Source of the DNA: Litchfieldia stipae
GTDB lineage: Bacteria > Bacillota > Bacilli > Bacillales > Bacillaceae_L
Direction: 5' to 3'
Assembly: GCF_014837155.1 (NCBI RefSeq)
Contig: NZ_JACYHA010000003.1
Span: 186,001-250,000 of the forward strand
Length of the DNA stretch: 64,000 bases
Shown here in pieces: positions 25,690-35,193 of this stretch. Position numbers and translations under genes: made by a program. How positions within the stretch are numbered: position 1 is the stretch's first letter; each line of letters starts with the position of its first letter. Under the pieces are notes generated by a model. That model saw only the letters and a program-made list of their open reading frames with translations, searched no databases and was not told where the DNA came from.

Positions 25690-26463
25690 TTATTTTTGTT
25701 TTCCTACAGTGAATCTAAATTTATCTTTTTTTGATTTCCCTTCGTTCGATATAAGCTTCAATCTACCGAACCCTCTAACAGAAATGATATCTCCTTCTTT
25801 GCATTCGAAAGCTGTGTTTTCAACAATTTTCCAATTGAGCTTAGCTTGTCCATTTTGTATAATGCTTTGAGCTTTTTGCCTAGAAATTTGGAACGCAGAA
25901 GAAATCACAACATCTAAGCGAAGAGAGGAAAGTGATAAGACTTGTTCAGCCCATTCTTCTTTTTGTTGTATTATTTCTGACAACGGTCGTTTCTTAAGAG
26001 ATACGGTTGCTCTCCCAATAGACTGTAAATTTAATTCAATAAAAGTGTCCACTTCTTTTGAAACAATAATTTGGATAAGATCATCAACTATCAGAATATC
26101 ACCATACTTAGATCGTTTTAATCCAATTGACATCAAAGAACCTAGTATTTGCCGATGTTCAATCGTAACAAATTTTGAAGGATACACCAATTGATACAAC
26201 GAAAGCTGGAAATCTTCTTCTGTAGGTGTCAAATACGAAGGATAAATTAAAACTCTTTTTCTCTCGGAAGTAGGACTACCTCCAAATGCTTTCATTAAAA
26301 CGTCTGATTGCTCACCAACAATTAATTTGACGATTTCTTGTTCTCTAGGATCAAGAAAATCTGAAAGCTTAGGACTATATTCAAATTCTACTGCTGTTTT
26401 CCATTCAAGTACCTTATCAATAAAAGCATGTTCCTCTTTTCGAAAATGCTGATAAATGTCCAT
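25690..26463 (-). CDS. ylmH: YlmH, S4-domain RNA-binding protein
   Basis: 257-residue RNA-binding protein. The C-terminal S4 domain is clear (SLRLDVVISSAFQISRQKAQSIIQNGQAKL region, about residues 175-225). YlmH-family proteins have been linked to ribosome rescue and quality control, acting on free 50S subunits, and the gene is a long-known neighbour of division genes. I chose the ATG at 26463 (MDIYQHFRKEE), which matches the B. subtilis protein's start and length; the frame begins with a TTG at 26481. The ribosome binding site is weak. Confidence 0.9.
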   Translation of the reverse strand: MDIYQHFRKEEHAFIDKVLEWKTAVEFEYSPKLSDFLDPREQEIVKLIVGEQSDVLMKAFGGSPTSERKRVLIYPSYLTPTEEDFQLSLYQLVYPSKFVTIEHRQILGSLMSIGLKRSKYGDILIVDDLIQIIVSKEVDTFIELNLQSIGRATVSLKKRPLSEIIQQKEEWAEQVLSLSSLRLDVVISSAFQISRQKAQSIIQNGQAKLNWKIVENTAFECKEGDIISVRGFGRLKLISNEGKSKKDKFRFTVGKQK

Positions 26464-26492
26464 CAAATCAATCCATTTCAATTATAAGTCCA

Positions 26493-26524
26493 GATAAAAA
26501 GGGAACCTTTTTCGGATCCCTTTG
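26493..26524 (-). terminator. Possible terminator after ylmG
   Basis: On the minus strand AAAGGGATCC and GGTTCCCTTTTT form a stem with one mismatch followed by a short T-rich tail. It is five bases after the ylmG stop and 30 bases before ylmH. Confidence 0.6.
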
Positions 26525-26529
26525 TTAGC

Positions 26530-26793
26530 CTATGTAAACATTCTAGATAGGGCGCTTAATCCCATACCTGCGAAATTCAGGACTAATATACCCACGATTG
26601 GGGAAATATCAATCATCCCGAGTGGTGGTATGATTCTTCGAAAAGGTTCTAAATATGGTTCACAAATTCTAGCAAGAAACTGTCCAATACTTGATTCACG
26701 CGCGTTAGGAAACCAAGACATCAAAATATATGCAATTAACGCGTAAGAATAAACATTCAGGAGACTTATCAATATTCCAAAAATCAAATCCAT
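26530..26793 (-). CDS. ylmG: YlmG/YggT-family membrane protein
   Basis: 87-residue protein with two hydrophobic segments ([20 protein letters not shown] and the C-terminal [19 protein letters not shown]) around a conserved amphipathic loop containing [27 protein letters not shown], the YggT signature. Homologues affect nucleoid or FtsZ distribution in plastids and bacteria; the exact role is unknown. The start is ATG 26793 with AGAGGTGG upstream; a GTG four codons earlier is in frame but overlaps that site. It lies six bases after sepF. Confidence 0.88.
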   Translation of the reverse strand: MDLIFGILISLLNVYSYALIAYILMSWFPNARESSIGQFLARICEPYLEPFRRIIPPLGMIDISPIVGILVLNFAGMGLSALSRMFT

Positions 26794-26798
26794 TAACA

Positions 26799-27245
26799 CT
26801 ACCACCTCTTATCTGTATACTCTTCCTCTGCAAAAACCTCTGAAATATTACCTGACACATCAATATTATCTGGTGTACATAAGAATATGTTAGAGCCAAT
26901 TCGTTGGATGTCTCCGCCTATAGCATAGACTGTCCCACTTAAAAAATCTACAATTCTCTTCGCCTGATCATGTTGAATTCGCTGTAAATTCACAACAACT
27001 GCTCGACGATTTTTTAGATGGTCCGCTATTTCTTGGGCTTCAGCATATACCCTTGGTTCAAATAATACCATTTTTGATGATTTTTGAACACTTTGTAAGC
27101 TTACTACATTCTGTTTATTATGTTTAACTGATCTTGTAGTAGGAGCAGGTGGTTCAATTTCATCCACATCGTACTGTTCTTGTTCTTCATATTCATATTC
27201 ATCATCTAAAGCAAAAAAACTCTTAAATTTAGTTTTTATCCCCAT
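26799..27245 (-). CDS. sepF: Cell division protein SepF
   Basis: Membrane-bound FtsZ partner that bundles protofilaments and can replace FtsA as membrane anchor. The N-terminal amphipathic helix [16 protein letters not shown] is followed by an acidic, Tyr-rich linker, and the conserved domain carries [20 protein letters not shown] and [15 protein letters not shown] start at ATG 27245, preceded by GAGGAGGG; the frame runs ten codons further upstream. It sits between ylmE and ylmG, the standard context. Confidence 0.95.
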   Translation of the reverse strand: MGIKTKFKSFFALDDEYEYEEQEQYDVDEIEPPAPTTRSVKHNKQNVVSLQSVQKSSKMVLFEPRVYAEAQEIADHLKNRRAVVVNLQRIQHDQAKRIVDFLSGTVYAIGGDIQRIGSNIFLCTPDNIDVSGNISEVFAEEEYTDKRW

Positions 27246-27261
27246 TGTTATTCCCTCCTCT

Positions 27262-27936
27262 TCATTTGTTACCAACTAGTGATGTTCCTATACGAATAAA
27301 CGTTGCTCCCTCTTCTACTGCAATATCATAGTCATTTGACATCCCCATTGAAAGCTCCTGACATGGTGCATAAGCTAATTGTAATGCTTGTACTTCCTGC
27401 TGTAATACTTTCAATTTATGAAAGCAAGCTCGAATCAGATCCCTATCCTCAGTAAATGGAGCCATCGTCATTAATCCTACAATTTCAATCAAAGGATACG
27501 CTTCGAGATTTTGTATGAATGATTGTAATTCATCTGGATGAATCCCATGTTTAGACTCTTCACCTGATACATTTAATTGTACAAAGCATTTTATTTTTTG
27601 TGATGCTCGTTTTTGAATTTCCTCAGCAAGTGATAGTCGATCTAATGAATGGATATAATCCACCTTATCAATGATTTTCTTAACTTTTTTGGTTTGAAGA
27701 GATCCGATGAAATGCCATGTAAATTTCTCGCCAAAGTAAGACCACTTCTCATTTAAACCTTCTTCTCTGTTTTCACCAAGATGTGTTACCCCAGCATGAT
27801 ATGCTTCTTCAGCAGTTGCAATACTCACATATTTAGTTACAGCAATCACTTTGACATCTTGTGGATTCCTATCAACGGCTTTACATGATTGAGATATTTG
27901 TTGTTCTATCGCTGCTAGATTCTCTGCAACATTCAC
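27262..27936 (-). CDS. ylmE: YggS-family pyridoxal-phosphate homeostasis protein
   Basis: 224-residue single-domain protein of the alanine-racemase-like PLP-binding family. The PLP lysine lies in [11 protein letters not shown], and the signatures [40 protein letters not shown] and IRIGTSLVG are all present. Family members buffer PLP and have no clear racemase activity. The start is GTG with GGAGG about 11 bases upstream. It is seven bases from ylmD and upstream of sepF. Confidence 0.94.
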   Translation of the reverse strand: MNVAENLAAIEQQISQSCKAVDRNPQDVKVIAVTKYVSIATAEEAYHAGVTHLGENREEGLNEKWSYFGEKFTWHFIGSLQTKKVKKIIDKVDYIHSLDRLSLAEEIQKRASQKIKCFVQLNVSGEESKHGIHPDELQSFIQNLEAYPLIEIVGLMTMAPFTEDRDLIRACFHKLKVLQQEVQALQLAYAPCQELSMGMSNDYDIAVEEGATFIRIGTSLVGNK

Positions 27937-27943
27937 TTTCTGT

Positions 27944-28777
27944 TCAAACCTCCTTACGACCTATATAGCTTAACATTCTTCCTGTTTTCCCTTTGTCTCG
28001 TCGATGTGAGAAGAAGAGTCCAGTCTCACAACTTGTACAGTAGGAAGAAACACTGATTTGCTCCTTTGGAATTCCAGCTTCTATCATAAGTAATTCATTC
28101 AGGTATTTTAAGTTAAGCTGGTATTGACCAGTTCTTACCTCCTTAAACACGCCGGTATGATTGATTTCCAAATCTTTAATCGCATTTATGACAGCATCAT
28201 CAACGATATAACAACACTGATCAATAGCAGGTCCAATGCTTGCATAAATATTATGAGGATTCACACCTTCATTTTGGACCCATGTTCTGACCATCTCACC
28301 AGCGATGTCATTTACTGTTCCCTTCCACCCAGCATGTGCAATTCCTATCATCCCACTAGTAGGATCATAGAAATATAATGGCACACAATCTGCATAGCAA
28401 AGTGTTAGCAGCAAATCCTTCTCGGTTGTGTAAATCGCATCTGTTCTTGGAATGGCATCTTTATAATTCAATGCTCCACGCCCGCACATCTCCTTCGTCA
28501 CTTTAACAACAGCCGCCTCGTGAACTTGTTCACATCCTACCCATTTATCTGCCTGAATACCCAGATGTTCACCTAATAATCTCCTGTTCTGTTTGACTAA
28601 CTCTTCGTCATCAAACACATGAAAACCGAGATTTAAAGTGGAAAAGCCATCCTTACTAAAACCACCATTTTTAGTTGAAAACCCTGCTATAATTGTATCA
28701 TCATTGCTTAAGCTATTAAAATCATTCAATTGTAAGAATGTATTCCGAGAACTACTTTTATATGGATCACTTTGCAT
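27944..28777 (-). CDS. ylmD: YfiH/YlmD-family copper-type oxidase or purine nucleosidase
   Basis: 277-residue member of the former DUF152 family (YfiH, LACC1-like). Conserved histidine and cysteine motifs are readable: CGRGALN, LCYADCVPLYF, GIAHAGWKGTVNDIAGEMV and SSYCTSCETGLFFSHRRDKGKTGRM. Members have been assigned laccase-like and purine-nucleoside-processing activities, so the substrate stays open. It heads the ylmD-ylmE-sepF-ylmG-ylmH-divIVA series. Confidence 0.9.
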   Translation of the reverse strand: MQSDPYKSSSRNTFLQLNDFNSLSNDDTIIAGFSTKNGGFSKDGFSTLNLGFHVFDDEELVKQNRRLLGEHLGIQADKWVGCEQVHEAAVVKVTKEMCGRGALNYKDAIPRTDAIYTTEKDLLLTLCYADCVPLYFYDPTSGMIGIAHAGWKGTVNDIAGEMVRTWVQNEGVNPHNIYASIGPAIDQCCYIVDDAVINAIKDLEINHTGVFKEVRTGQYQLNLKYLNELLMIEAGIPKEQISVSSYCTSCETGLFFSHRRDKGKTGRMLSYIGRKEV

Positions 28778-28929
28778 AGTAAACTCCCTTTGCTCTTAAT
28801 AGAAAACTTTCGATTAAGTTACCTAAATATCCTTAAAAAGGAACAATTTTCTCGGTTCTTATCTGCTTATTTTATCATAATTTATCTAATTAGAGGGGGA
28901 ATAAATTGAAAAATGTCAAAATAAGTGCG

Positions 28930-29187
28930 TTACTCTATTAAAGCTTGAGGCGCTTGTGGATACTTTACTAAAATGACATCCGTACCTATCTTCATAATAT
29001 GATTCCATGGAATTGAAACCTCTTCATCCTTCCCAAAAAAGCCCAACACCTTACCTGAGCCTGAAATAATGATGGCCTCAATCTTTCCAGTTGATAAATT
29101 AATATCGATATCCCCAATATTCCCTAATCGTTTCCCATCAGATACACTAACCACATCTTTGGCCTGCAATTCTGAAATATATACCAT
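28930..29187 (-). CDS. ylmC: YlmC/YmxH-family PRC-barrel protein
   Basis: 85-residue PRC-barrel domain protein (SELQAKDVVSVSDGKRLGNIGDIDI near the start; a conserved IPWNHIMKIGTDVILVKYP near the end). Homologues are found throughout endospore formers, often under sporulation control, but the function is unknown. It lies directly after sigG. In B. subtilis ylmA and ylmB lie between sigG and ylmC; they are absent here. Confidence 0.85.
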   Translation of the reverse strand: MVYISELQAKDVVSVSDGKRLGNIGDIDINLSTGKIEAIIISGSGKVLGFFGKDEEVSIPWNHIMKIGTDVILVKYPQAPQALIE

Positions 29188-29282
29188 CGTCTCTCCTACC
29201 CCTCAACTTTTTTCTTATCTTCAATATATGATGTTGTACTATGAATTCATGAACAAAACTTCGATAAATATCAATTCATATT

Positions 29283-29310
29283 AAAAAAGAGACTGTAGAT
29301 AGTCTCTTTT
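29283..29310 (-). terminator. Intrinsic terminator at the end of sigG
   Basis: On the minus strand AAAAGAGACT and AGTCTCTTTTTT form a 10-bp stem with a 6-base loop and T-run. It overlaps the last base pairs of the sigG stop region and isolates sigG from ylmC. Confidence 0.88.
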
Positions 29311-30088
29311 AATTTTGGATGTTCTTATTCATTTGTCGAATCGCAGCCTTTTCAAGTCGTGAAACCTGGGCCTGAGAGATCCCAATTTCTTCTGCCACTT
29401 CCATTTGTGTCTTCCCTTGGAAGAAACGCTTTCTTAAAATTAGCTTCTCTCGTTCATTTAGCCTTCTCATTCCTTCTTTCAAGGCGATTTCCTCGATCCA
29501 ATTTATATCTCGATTTCTTTCATCACTTAATTGGTCCATCACATAAATAGGATCTCCACCATCATTATAAATCGGTTCAAATAATGAAACTGGATCTTGG
29601 ATTGCATCAAGTGCAAATACAATTTCTTCGTGTGGAACCTCTAGAACCTTTGAAATTTCTTCAGCAGTTGGTTCTCTGCTTGTCTCACTCATTAGACGCT
29701 CTCTCACCTGCAATGCTTTATAAGCAATGTCTCTTAGTGAACGTGAGACCCTAATTGGATTGTTATCACGAAGATAACGTCTTATTTCCCCAATAATCAT
29801 TGGTACAGCGTATGTTGAAAATTTAACGTTTTGGCTCAAATCGAAATTATCAATAGATTTCATTAGGCCAATACATCCTACCTGAAACAGGTCATCAACA
29901 TATTCTCCTCTGTTATTAAAACGCTGAATCACACTAAGTACTAGTCTTAAATTACCATTAACTAGTTTTTCTCTGGCAGACAAATCACCGCTTTGGATTT
30001 GTCTAAAAAGCTTACGCATTTCTTCATTCTTAAGTACTGGGAGTTTTGATGTATCTACACCGCATATTTCTACTTTATTTCGAGTCAA
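29309..30088 (-). CDS. sigG: Late forespore sigma factor sigma-G
   Basis: Directs late forespore genes for germination receptors, SASPs and DNA protection. The 259-residue protein has sigma-70 region 2 (FQVGCIGLMKSIDNFDL), region 3 and the region 4 helix-turn-helix (TQMEVAEEIGISQAQVSRLEK). It is almost identical in these parts to B. subtilis sigma-G. The start is TTG with GGAGGG six bases upstream, and that site lies in a tight hairpin (30097-30109). It lies 156 bases after sigE with its own forespore promoter. Confidence 0.98.
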   Translation of the reverse strand: MTRNKVEICGVDTSKLPVLKNEEMRKLFRQIQSGDLSAREKLVNGNLRLVLSVIQRFNNRGEYVDDLFQVGCIGLMKSIDNFDLSQNVKFSTYAVPMIIGEIRRYLRDNNPIRVSRSLRDIAYKALQVRERLMSETSREPTAEEISKVLEVPHEEIVFALDAIQDPVSLFEPIYNDGGDPIYVMDQLSDERNRDINWIEEIALKEGMRRLNEREKLILRKRFFQGKTQMEVAEEIGISQAQVSRLEKAAIRQMNKNIQN

Positions 30089-30096
30089 TTCTTTCC

Positions 30097-30109
30097 CTCC
30101 TAACAGGAG
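30097..30109 (-). promoter_or_regulatory. Hairpin that sequesters the sigG ribosome binding site
   Basis: On the minus strand CTCCT-GTT-AGGAG is a perfect 5-bp stem with a 3-base loop. The 3' arm is the Shine-Dalgarno core for sigG, whose TTG start is eight bases beyond. A leader hairpin that lowers sigG translation is known from B. subtilis; the sequence here shows the same design. Confidence 0.75.
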
Positions 30110-30124
30110 TTGCTGTACAAAGTT

Positions 30125-30153
30125 AAGTATCTCCTTAGGTGGGAAAAATATGC
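30125..30153 (-). promoter_or_regulatory. Forespore promoter (sigma-F / sigma-G type) of sigG
   Basis: On the minus strand the -35 GCATA (30153-30149), a 14-base spacer and GGAGATACTT (30134-30125). The latter fits the sigma-F -10 pattern GGnnAnAnT exactly and, three bases in, the sigma-G pattern CATnnTA with G in place of C. This matches sigG being switched on by sigma-F and then by itself. Consensus match only. Confidence 0.75.
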
Positions 30154-30244
30154 ACGATTGTTCTTTCTTTTCATCCTCAAAATTTGAAAATGCAGTGTCT
30201 ATAAGTGATCAATATATCAGAAATCCCAATATAACAATAACGAT

Positions 30245-30964
30245 TTACACCATTTTATTAAATTCTTTTCTTAGTCTTTTTATAATTCTTTTTTCTAATC
30301 TAGATATATAGGATTGAGAAATCCCAAGCATATCTGCAACATCCTTTTGGGTTTTTTCCTCTCCACCAATTAAACCAAATCGTAGCTCCATGATTTGCTT
30401 TTCTCGGTCATTTAATTGATGAAGTGCTTTAATTAATAATTTCCGATCTACATTTGCCTCAAGATCCTTTGTAATAATATCCTCATCTGTGCCAAGTACA
30501 TCTGATAATAATAATTCGTTACCATCCCAATCTATATTTAGCGGCTCATCGAAAGACACCTCGGAACGGATCTTGTTATTTCGTCTTAAGTACATAAGGA
30601 TTTCATTTTCAATACATCTTGATGCATATGTAGCTAATTTAATTTTCTTTTCAGGATTAAATGTATTTACTGCTTTTATTAATCCTATCGTACCGATACT
30701 AATTAAATCTTCAATATTAATACCTGTATTCTCAAATTTTCTCGCAATATATACAACCAATCTCAAGTTACGTTCAATTAAAATCGATCTTGCAGCCTTA
30801 TCACCATTTGGTAGCTTCTGAAGTAAAACCTCTTCCTCTTCTTTTGATAATGGGGGAGGCAATGCTTCACTACCGCCTATATAATAAATTTCATCTGTTT
30901 TTATCCCTAATTTGATTAACAATTTATACCACATATATGTTAAACGAAGTTTTAGTTTTGTCAC
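30245..30964 (-). CDS. sigE: Mother-cell sigma factor precursor pro-sigma-E
   Basis: First mother-cell sigma factor of sporulation, made inactive and membrane-associated. The first 27 residues ([20 protein letters not shown] and on to DEIY) form the amphipathic pro-sequence removed by SpoIIGA before [13 protein letters not shown]. Sigma-70 region 2 ([16 protein letters not shown]) and the region 4 helix-turn-helix ([21 protein letters not shown]) follow. It starts with GTG (GGGAG upstream). It is 58 bases downstream of spoIIGA, forming the classical spoIIG operon. Confidence 0.98.
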   Translation of the reverse strand: MTKLKLRLTYMWYKLLIKLGIKTDEIYYIGGSEALPPPLSKEEEEVLLQKLPNGDKAARSILIERNLRLVVYIARKFENTGINIEDLISIGTIGLIKAVNTFNPEKKIKLATYASRCIENEILMYLRRNNKIRSEVSFDEPLNIDWDGNELLLSDVLGTDEDIITKDLEANVDRKLLIKALHQLNDREKQIMELRFGLIGGEEKTQKDVADMLGISQSYISRLEKRIIKRLRKEFNKMV

Positions 30965-31022
30965 TGCATGTTCTCCCTTCTATTTTGTAAAATTGTGAGT
31001 AAGATAGTATTAGCAATATGAT

Positions 31023-31949
31023 TTAAGATGCTGGTTGTACTGAGGATGTAATGAGCATTTTAGGATGAACGATACATTGGTACTCATCCACAGATGACAG
31101 AGTTGTATGATTTAAGGCTACAAGTGCTTTTTTGACTCTTATTTTCTCGTTATTATAATACAGAGTAATTTCATCAGGCTTTAAAGCTAATAGGAACTGA
31201 TGGTCTTGACCTACTGCACGATATGGAACTAGTCGAATTCTACTTTCCCACGGATGTGATTCCTCTGTTGTATTGGTTCCTAAGGAATCTAGATTCTTTG
31301 ACTGCTCTAAAATACTTTTCGGTAATATATGTTCGATTTTTTTAGTATCTAAGATCATCACCGGACTTTTACTTATTGGATCATAGAGTTGGTTTCCACT
31401 ATCTATTAACCCTTTGAGAGAAAATGATATGTGGTCGATGCTGACTTCCACGGTCACTATTTGATCATAATGAATTTTTTTCGTTTCAATATGATCGATT
31501 TGTTGTTTAGAGAAATACCATGCTAATGGGAAACCTATAAATACAAATAACCAACTAATTGGATCCCCAAAGCCAGTAGTAGAGGTAGCCATTACATTAT
31601 TCGTAATACTAACCTCATATTCAAAGAAATAGTGGACACCTATCATTCCACCTCCAATCATGAATGTTGTGAAATAAAAGGTGAGCAACCCCTGAAAAAA
31701 ATAACGAAATTTTTTATAGCCAAACGCTGTCAAAATAATAAGGCATGAAAATAAAATCTTAACAATTGGATGTGATGCTAGTGACTGAATTGGCATAAAC
31801 ATCAATAACACAATCGTTGACCCTAACAATGCAGCTAGGAATATCCTCCACTTCACGATCTTTCTTTTTAAGATAATTGCTGTTAAGAGCAATAACATAA
31901 AATCAAACAGAAAGTTTAACAACCATATAATATCTAAATAGATATACAA
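31023..31949 (-). CDS. spoIIGA: Sporulation sigma-E factor-processing peptidase SpoIIGA
   Basis: Membrane aspartic protease in the sporulation septum that cleaves pro-sigma-E after a forespore signal (SpoIIR). It has five N-terminal membrane segments (about residues 5-150) and a cytoplasmic C-terminal half with the active-site motif LIDSGNQLYDP. I chose the TTG at 31949, preceded by GAAAGGAG with seven-base spacing, giving a start LYIYLDIIWLLNF that aligns with B. subtilis and 308 residues. The open frame extends 21 codons upstream but into promoter sequence. Confidence 0.95.
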   Translation of the reverse strand: MYIYLDIIWLLNFLFDFMLLLLTAIILKRKIVKWRIFLAALLGSTIVLLMFMPIQSLASHPIVKILFSCLIILTAFGYKKFRYFFQGLLTFYFTTFMIGGGMIGVHYFFEYEVSITNNVMATSTTGFGDPISWLFVFIGFPLAWYFSKQQIDHIETKKIHYDQIVTVEVSIDHISFSLKGLIDSGNQLYDPISKSPVMILDTKKIEHILPKSILEQSKNLDSLGTNTTEESHPWESRIRLVPYRAVGQDHQFLLALKPDEITLYYNNEKIRVKKALVALNHTTLSSVDEYQCIVHPKMLITSSVQPAS

Positions 31950-31998
31950 ACGTGTACTCCTTTCACGCAAATCTAAGCAAAGTACCTTATTAAAAATT

Positions 31999-32032
31999 AG
32001 TATATAGTACATCTTATAAGGAAGTCTGTCAT
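31999..32032 (-). promoter_or_regulatory. Spo0A-type spoIIG promoter with 22-base spacer
   Basis: On the minus strand ATGACA (32032-32027), a 22-base spacer and TATACT (32004-31999), 49 bases before the spoIIGA start. The B. subtilis spoIIG promoter is known for this same abnormal 22-base spacing and its need for phosphorylated Spo0A. A 0A-box-like TGACAAA (32084-32078) lies about 50 bases further upstream. Inferred from pattern. Confidence 0.65.
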
Positions 32033-32168
32033 TTCATGCCGATAATAGTGAAGAAATTTTAAGAGATTCCTTCGTTTTTTGTCAGTGTATCGTAGAAATT
32101 TGGAAGAAGGGGTAATTCAAGTCTTCATTCTGCTCTAGGAAAACTATAAATATAGTGAAATGCAGAAA

Positions 32169-32216
32169 ATAAAAAAGTGTCAAGAGCCACCATTTAATAG
32201 GTAGCTCTTGACACTT
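32169..32216 (-). terminator. Strong terminator after ftsZ
   Basis: On the minus strand AAGTGTCAAGAGC and GCTCTTGACACTT form a perfect 13-bp stem, loop of 16 bases, followed by TTTT. It lies eight bases after the ftsZ stop and closes the ftsA-ftsZ transcript before spoIIG. Confidence 0.92.
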
Positions 32217-32224
32217 ATTTATAA

Positions 32225-33370
32225 TTATCTACGGCGATTTCGATTTCTCAAGAATGTTGGGATATCTAATGCCTCTTCATTTGATTGATTCCCTCGCGGA
32301 TTTGCTTGTTCTGGTTGCCCAACAACAGGCTCTTCACGCTTAGTCTCTCTTTTCACAGGTGTTGGCTTTTGTGTTTGGAATGAAGGACGTGAAGAAGGCT
32401 TCGGTTGACTTACTTCAGCTTCGTTAAATCCAGTTGCAATAACAGTAACGACAATTTCATCCTTTAGGTTATCGTTAATTACAGAACCAAAAATCATATT
32501 CACTTCTTGATCAGACGCCGTTGCCACAATATCAGCTGCTTCTTGAACTTCATACAAGCTTAGATTTGTTCCACCAGTGATGTTCATTAGAACACCTTGA
32601 GCTCCATCAATTGACGTTTCTAATAATGGACTTGAGATTGCTTTCTTAGCAGCTTCAGCCGCACGGTTCTCACCAGTTGCAACACCAATCCCCATTAATG
32701 CAGAACCTTTGTTAGACATGATTGTCTTCACATCAGCGAAATCAAGGTTAATTAAACCAGGTACAGCAATTAAATCTGAAATACCTTGAACACCTTGTCT
32801 TAACACATTATCCGCTTCGCGGAATGCTTCTAACATTGGAGTATTTTTATCGACAATTTCTAATAAACGATCATTTGGAATGACAATAAGCGTGTCAACA
32901 GCTTCCTTCATAGCAGCAATTCCGCCTGAAGCTTGTCCAGCACGTTTACGCCCTTCAAAAGTGAATGGTCTAGTTACTACACCTACTGTTAATGCTCCTA
33001 AATCTCTGGCAATCTGAGCAATAACTGGCGCAGCACCTGTACCAGTACCTCCGCCCATTCCAGCTGTAACGAATACCATATCAGCTCCTCTTAGAGCTTC
33101 TTCAATTTGTTCCTTACTTTCTTCTGCAGCTTTCTTTCCAACTTCTGGATTTGCACCTGCACCTAAACCTCTAGTTAGCTTTCCACCAATTTGCATCTTA
33201 GTTTCTGCTTTTGATAAATTTAGGGCTTGAGCGTCTGTGTTAACTGCTAAGAAATCAACACCTTGAACACCATGTTCTATCATTCGATTGACAGCGTTGT
33301 TTCCTCCGCCACCAACACCAATTACTTTTATAGTTGCTAATTGATCAAGATTGGTATCAAACTCCAACAT
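32225..33370 (-). CDS. ftsZ: Cell division GTPase FtsZ
   Basis: Tubulin homologue that polymerises into the Z-ring. The GTP-binding signature GGGTGTG is at residues 106-112, with NTDAQAL and the T7 loop [11 protein letters not shown] also visible. A variable linker (about 315-360) leads to the C-terminal conserved peptide [12 protein letters not shown], which contacts FtsA, SepF and EzrA. The 381-residue length is standard. It follows ftsA by 44 bases; in B. subtilis bpr lies between ftsZ and spoIIGA, here it is absent. Confidence 0.98.
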   Translation of the reverse strand: MLEFDTNLDQLATIKVIGVGGGGNNAVNRMIEHGVQGVDFLAVNTDAQALNLSKAETKMQIGGKLTRGLGAGANPEVGKKAAEESKEQIEEALRGADMVFVTAGMGGGTGTGAAPVIAQIARDLGALTVGVVTRPFTFEGRKRAGQASGGIAAMKEAVDTLIVIPNDRLLEIVDKNTPMLEAFREADNVLRQGVQGISDLIAVPGLINLDFADVKTIMSNKGSALMGIGVATGENRAAEAAKKAISSPLLETSIDGAQGVLMNITGGTNLSLYEVQEAADIVATASDQEVNMIFGSVINDNLKDEIVVTVIATGFNEAEVSQPKPSSRPSFQTQKPTPVKRETKREEPVVGQPEQANPRGNQSNEEALDIPTFLRNRNRRR

Positions 33371-33414
33371 CCTAGGTCCTCCTAATTCTCCATAAATACT
33401 TCTCTTATAACTTC

Positions 33415-34704
33415 TTATTCAAAGAAGTAACCAAAGAATTTCTTTACTTTTTTTCCTATTTTTTGTTCAGGTTCAATTTGTTTGTTTTTTACTTGTTGCT
33501 GTTGTTTTGGTACTCTTTTTTCAGTATGCTCTACTGGCACAGTAGAACTGATTTCACGGCCCTGAATCTTAGCATGCTCATATGCGAATTGTATAAGACC
33601 TACACCCGTTGAAAATTGCGGTTCTCTTACCCCAATATAGTCTGGCTTTGCGATTCGAATATTATTTTGCAAAACAGCTTGAGCTAACTCTAATACTCCA
33701 GGCATATTAACGACACCACCAGTTAACACATATCCTCCTGGTAAATCATTAGCACCTAGTTTTCTGACCTCGTTTTGAACAAGATCAAAAATTTCTTCTA
33801 GCCTTGCTTCTATAATATCTGATATTTCTAATTGAGTAAATTGTTGATGTTGATCACTACCAATAATCGGTACACTAAACACCTCATCCTCTGAAGCTAA
33901 ATCATAAAAAGCATGTCCATGCTTAATTTTGATTTTTTCAGCATCCTCAGTAGAGGTCCTCAAACCTATGGATAGATCCTTTGTGATGTGATCGCCACCG
34001 ATTGGTAAAACACTTGTCGTTTTTAAGTGTCCGTCCTCGAAAAGAGCAATACTGGTTGAGCCTCCACCAATATCAATAAGTCCAACGCCAAGATTCTTTT
34101 CATCTTCAGAAAGTGTGATCGAGCCAGCGGCTAATGGTTGAAGACAAATAGCAACTATATCAAGCCCTGCTCTTTCAACACATCGAAGTAAATTATGTAA
34201 GATCGTTCTAGAAGTAGTGATAATCGTACCTTCGACTTCTAATCGTACTCCTAGCATTCCTCTTGGATCATTAATCTCATCATAGCCATCGACGATAAAT
34301 TGCTTTGGTATGACATCAATGATTTCTCTTTCAGGAGGAATTGATACAAATTGAGCTGCTTCTATCACTCTGGTTACATCATCAATACTAATTTCCCTAT
34401 TCTGTCTGTTTTCACTTGATACAGCCACAACACCATGACAATCTTGAAGCTGTACTTGATTAGCTGGAATACTTACTACAACCTGGTTGATTGGAATTCC
34501 AACCATTCTTTCAGCTTGTTCGACTGCTTTTTTAATAGAATGAACGGTTTCATCTATATCTACAATGGAACCTTTTTTCAAGCCTTCTGATTTTACATTC
34601 CCCACCCCAATAATGTTTAAAGAGTCGTTGACCATTTCGCCAATGATTACTTTAACACTGGATGTACCGATGTCTAGACTAACACAAATTTCATTGCTGT
34701 TCAT
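33415..34704 (-). CDS. ftsA: Cell division protein FtsA
   Basis: Actin-like ATPase tethering FtsZ to the membrane. It begins with the nucleotide-binding motif [16 protein letters not shown] and has the second phosphate motif [16 protein letters not shown] near residue 205. The C-terminal [12 protein letters not shown] is the amphipathic membrane-targeting helix, preceded by a Gln-rich linker. The ribosome binding site AAAAGGAGG is strong. It lies upstream of ftsZ and 125 bases after sbp. Confidence 0.97.
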   Translation of the reverse strand: MNSNEICVSLDIGTSSVKVIIGEMVNDSLNIIGVGNVKSEGLKKGSIVDIDETVHSIKKAVEQAERMVGIPINQVVVSIPANQVQLQDCHGVVAVSSENRQNREISIDDVTRVIEAAQFVSIPPEREIIDVIPKQFIVDGYDEINDPRGMLGVRLEVEGTIITTSRTILHNLLRCVERAGLDIVAICLQPLAAGSITLSEDEKNLGVGLIDIGGGSTSIALFEDGHLKTTSVLPIGGDHITKDLSIGLRTSTEDAEKIKIKHGHAFYDLASEDEVFSVPIIGSDQHQQFTQLEISDIIEARLEEIFDLVQNEVRKLGANDLPGGYVLTGGVVNMPGVLELAQAVLQNNIRIAKPDYIGVREPQFSTGVGLIQFAYEHAKIQGREISSTVPVEHTEKRVPKQQQQVKNKQIEPEQKIGKKVKKFFGYFFE

Positions 34705-34829
34705 TCTTTGGCACCTCCTTTTGCAATTAACAGGTCTTCGTTTAGGAATTTGAAGAACAACAATATAAATGTAAATTTATTCATAAGAAAAATATTCAAC
34801 AAATAGAGTGCTTAACCCTTTTAATTAAA

Positions 34830-35192
34830 TCAATTTTTTTCTATTTTATTACGAGATAAGCTCCATTTTGATATTAAAATTCTTCTAATAACAGCAATGT
34901 TTTGAAATAATCTTACTCCAAAAGCAAATACAGCTACTAAATACAAGTCTACACCAAGATGAACACCTAGGAAAGCTAAACTTGCAGCTAAAATGATGTT
35001 AAAGAAAAATCCTGATACAAACACTGCTTGATCATAGATATTTTGAAGATGTGCGCGAATCCCACCAAACAATGTATCAAGAGCAGCTAGTACGGCAATC
35101 GATAAATAGTTCGAGTATTCTTCAGGTATTGTAAACTGAGACGATAGTCCCAGAATGATTCCTATTAATAGTCCGATTAAAGGGAGCCACAT
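34830..35192 (-). CDS. sbp: Small basic membrane protein Sbp (DUF1290)
   Basis: 120-residue membrane protein with three predicted segments (WLPLIGLLIGIILGL, the middle FVSGFFFNIILAASLAFLGV and VDLYLVAVFAFGVRLF) and a basic C-terminus. Its function is unknown; it is conserved between ylxX and ftsA in Bacillaceae. I chose ATG 35192, after AGGTGG, which gives the family start MWLPLIGL; a GTG four codons earlier overlaps that site. The start is adjacent to the ylxX stop. Confidence 0.88.
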   Translation of the reverse strand: MWLPLIGLLIGIILGLSSQFTIPEEYSNYLSIAVLAALDTLFGGIRAHLQNIYDQAVFVSGFFFNIILAASLAFLGVHLGVDLYLVAVFAFGVRLFQNIAVIRRILISKWSLSRNKIEKN

Positions 35193-35193
35193 T

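Noticed and set aside
28900-28940. Eleven-codon frame after GAGGGGG (TTG start, reading KNVKISALLY)
   Set aside because: Good Shine-Dalgarno sequence but very short, no known peptide, and it overlaps the end of ylmC on the other strand. Not enough to call a gene.
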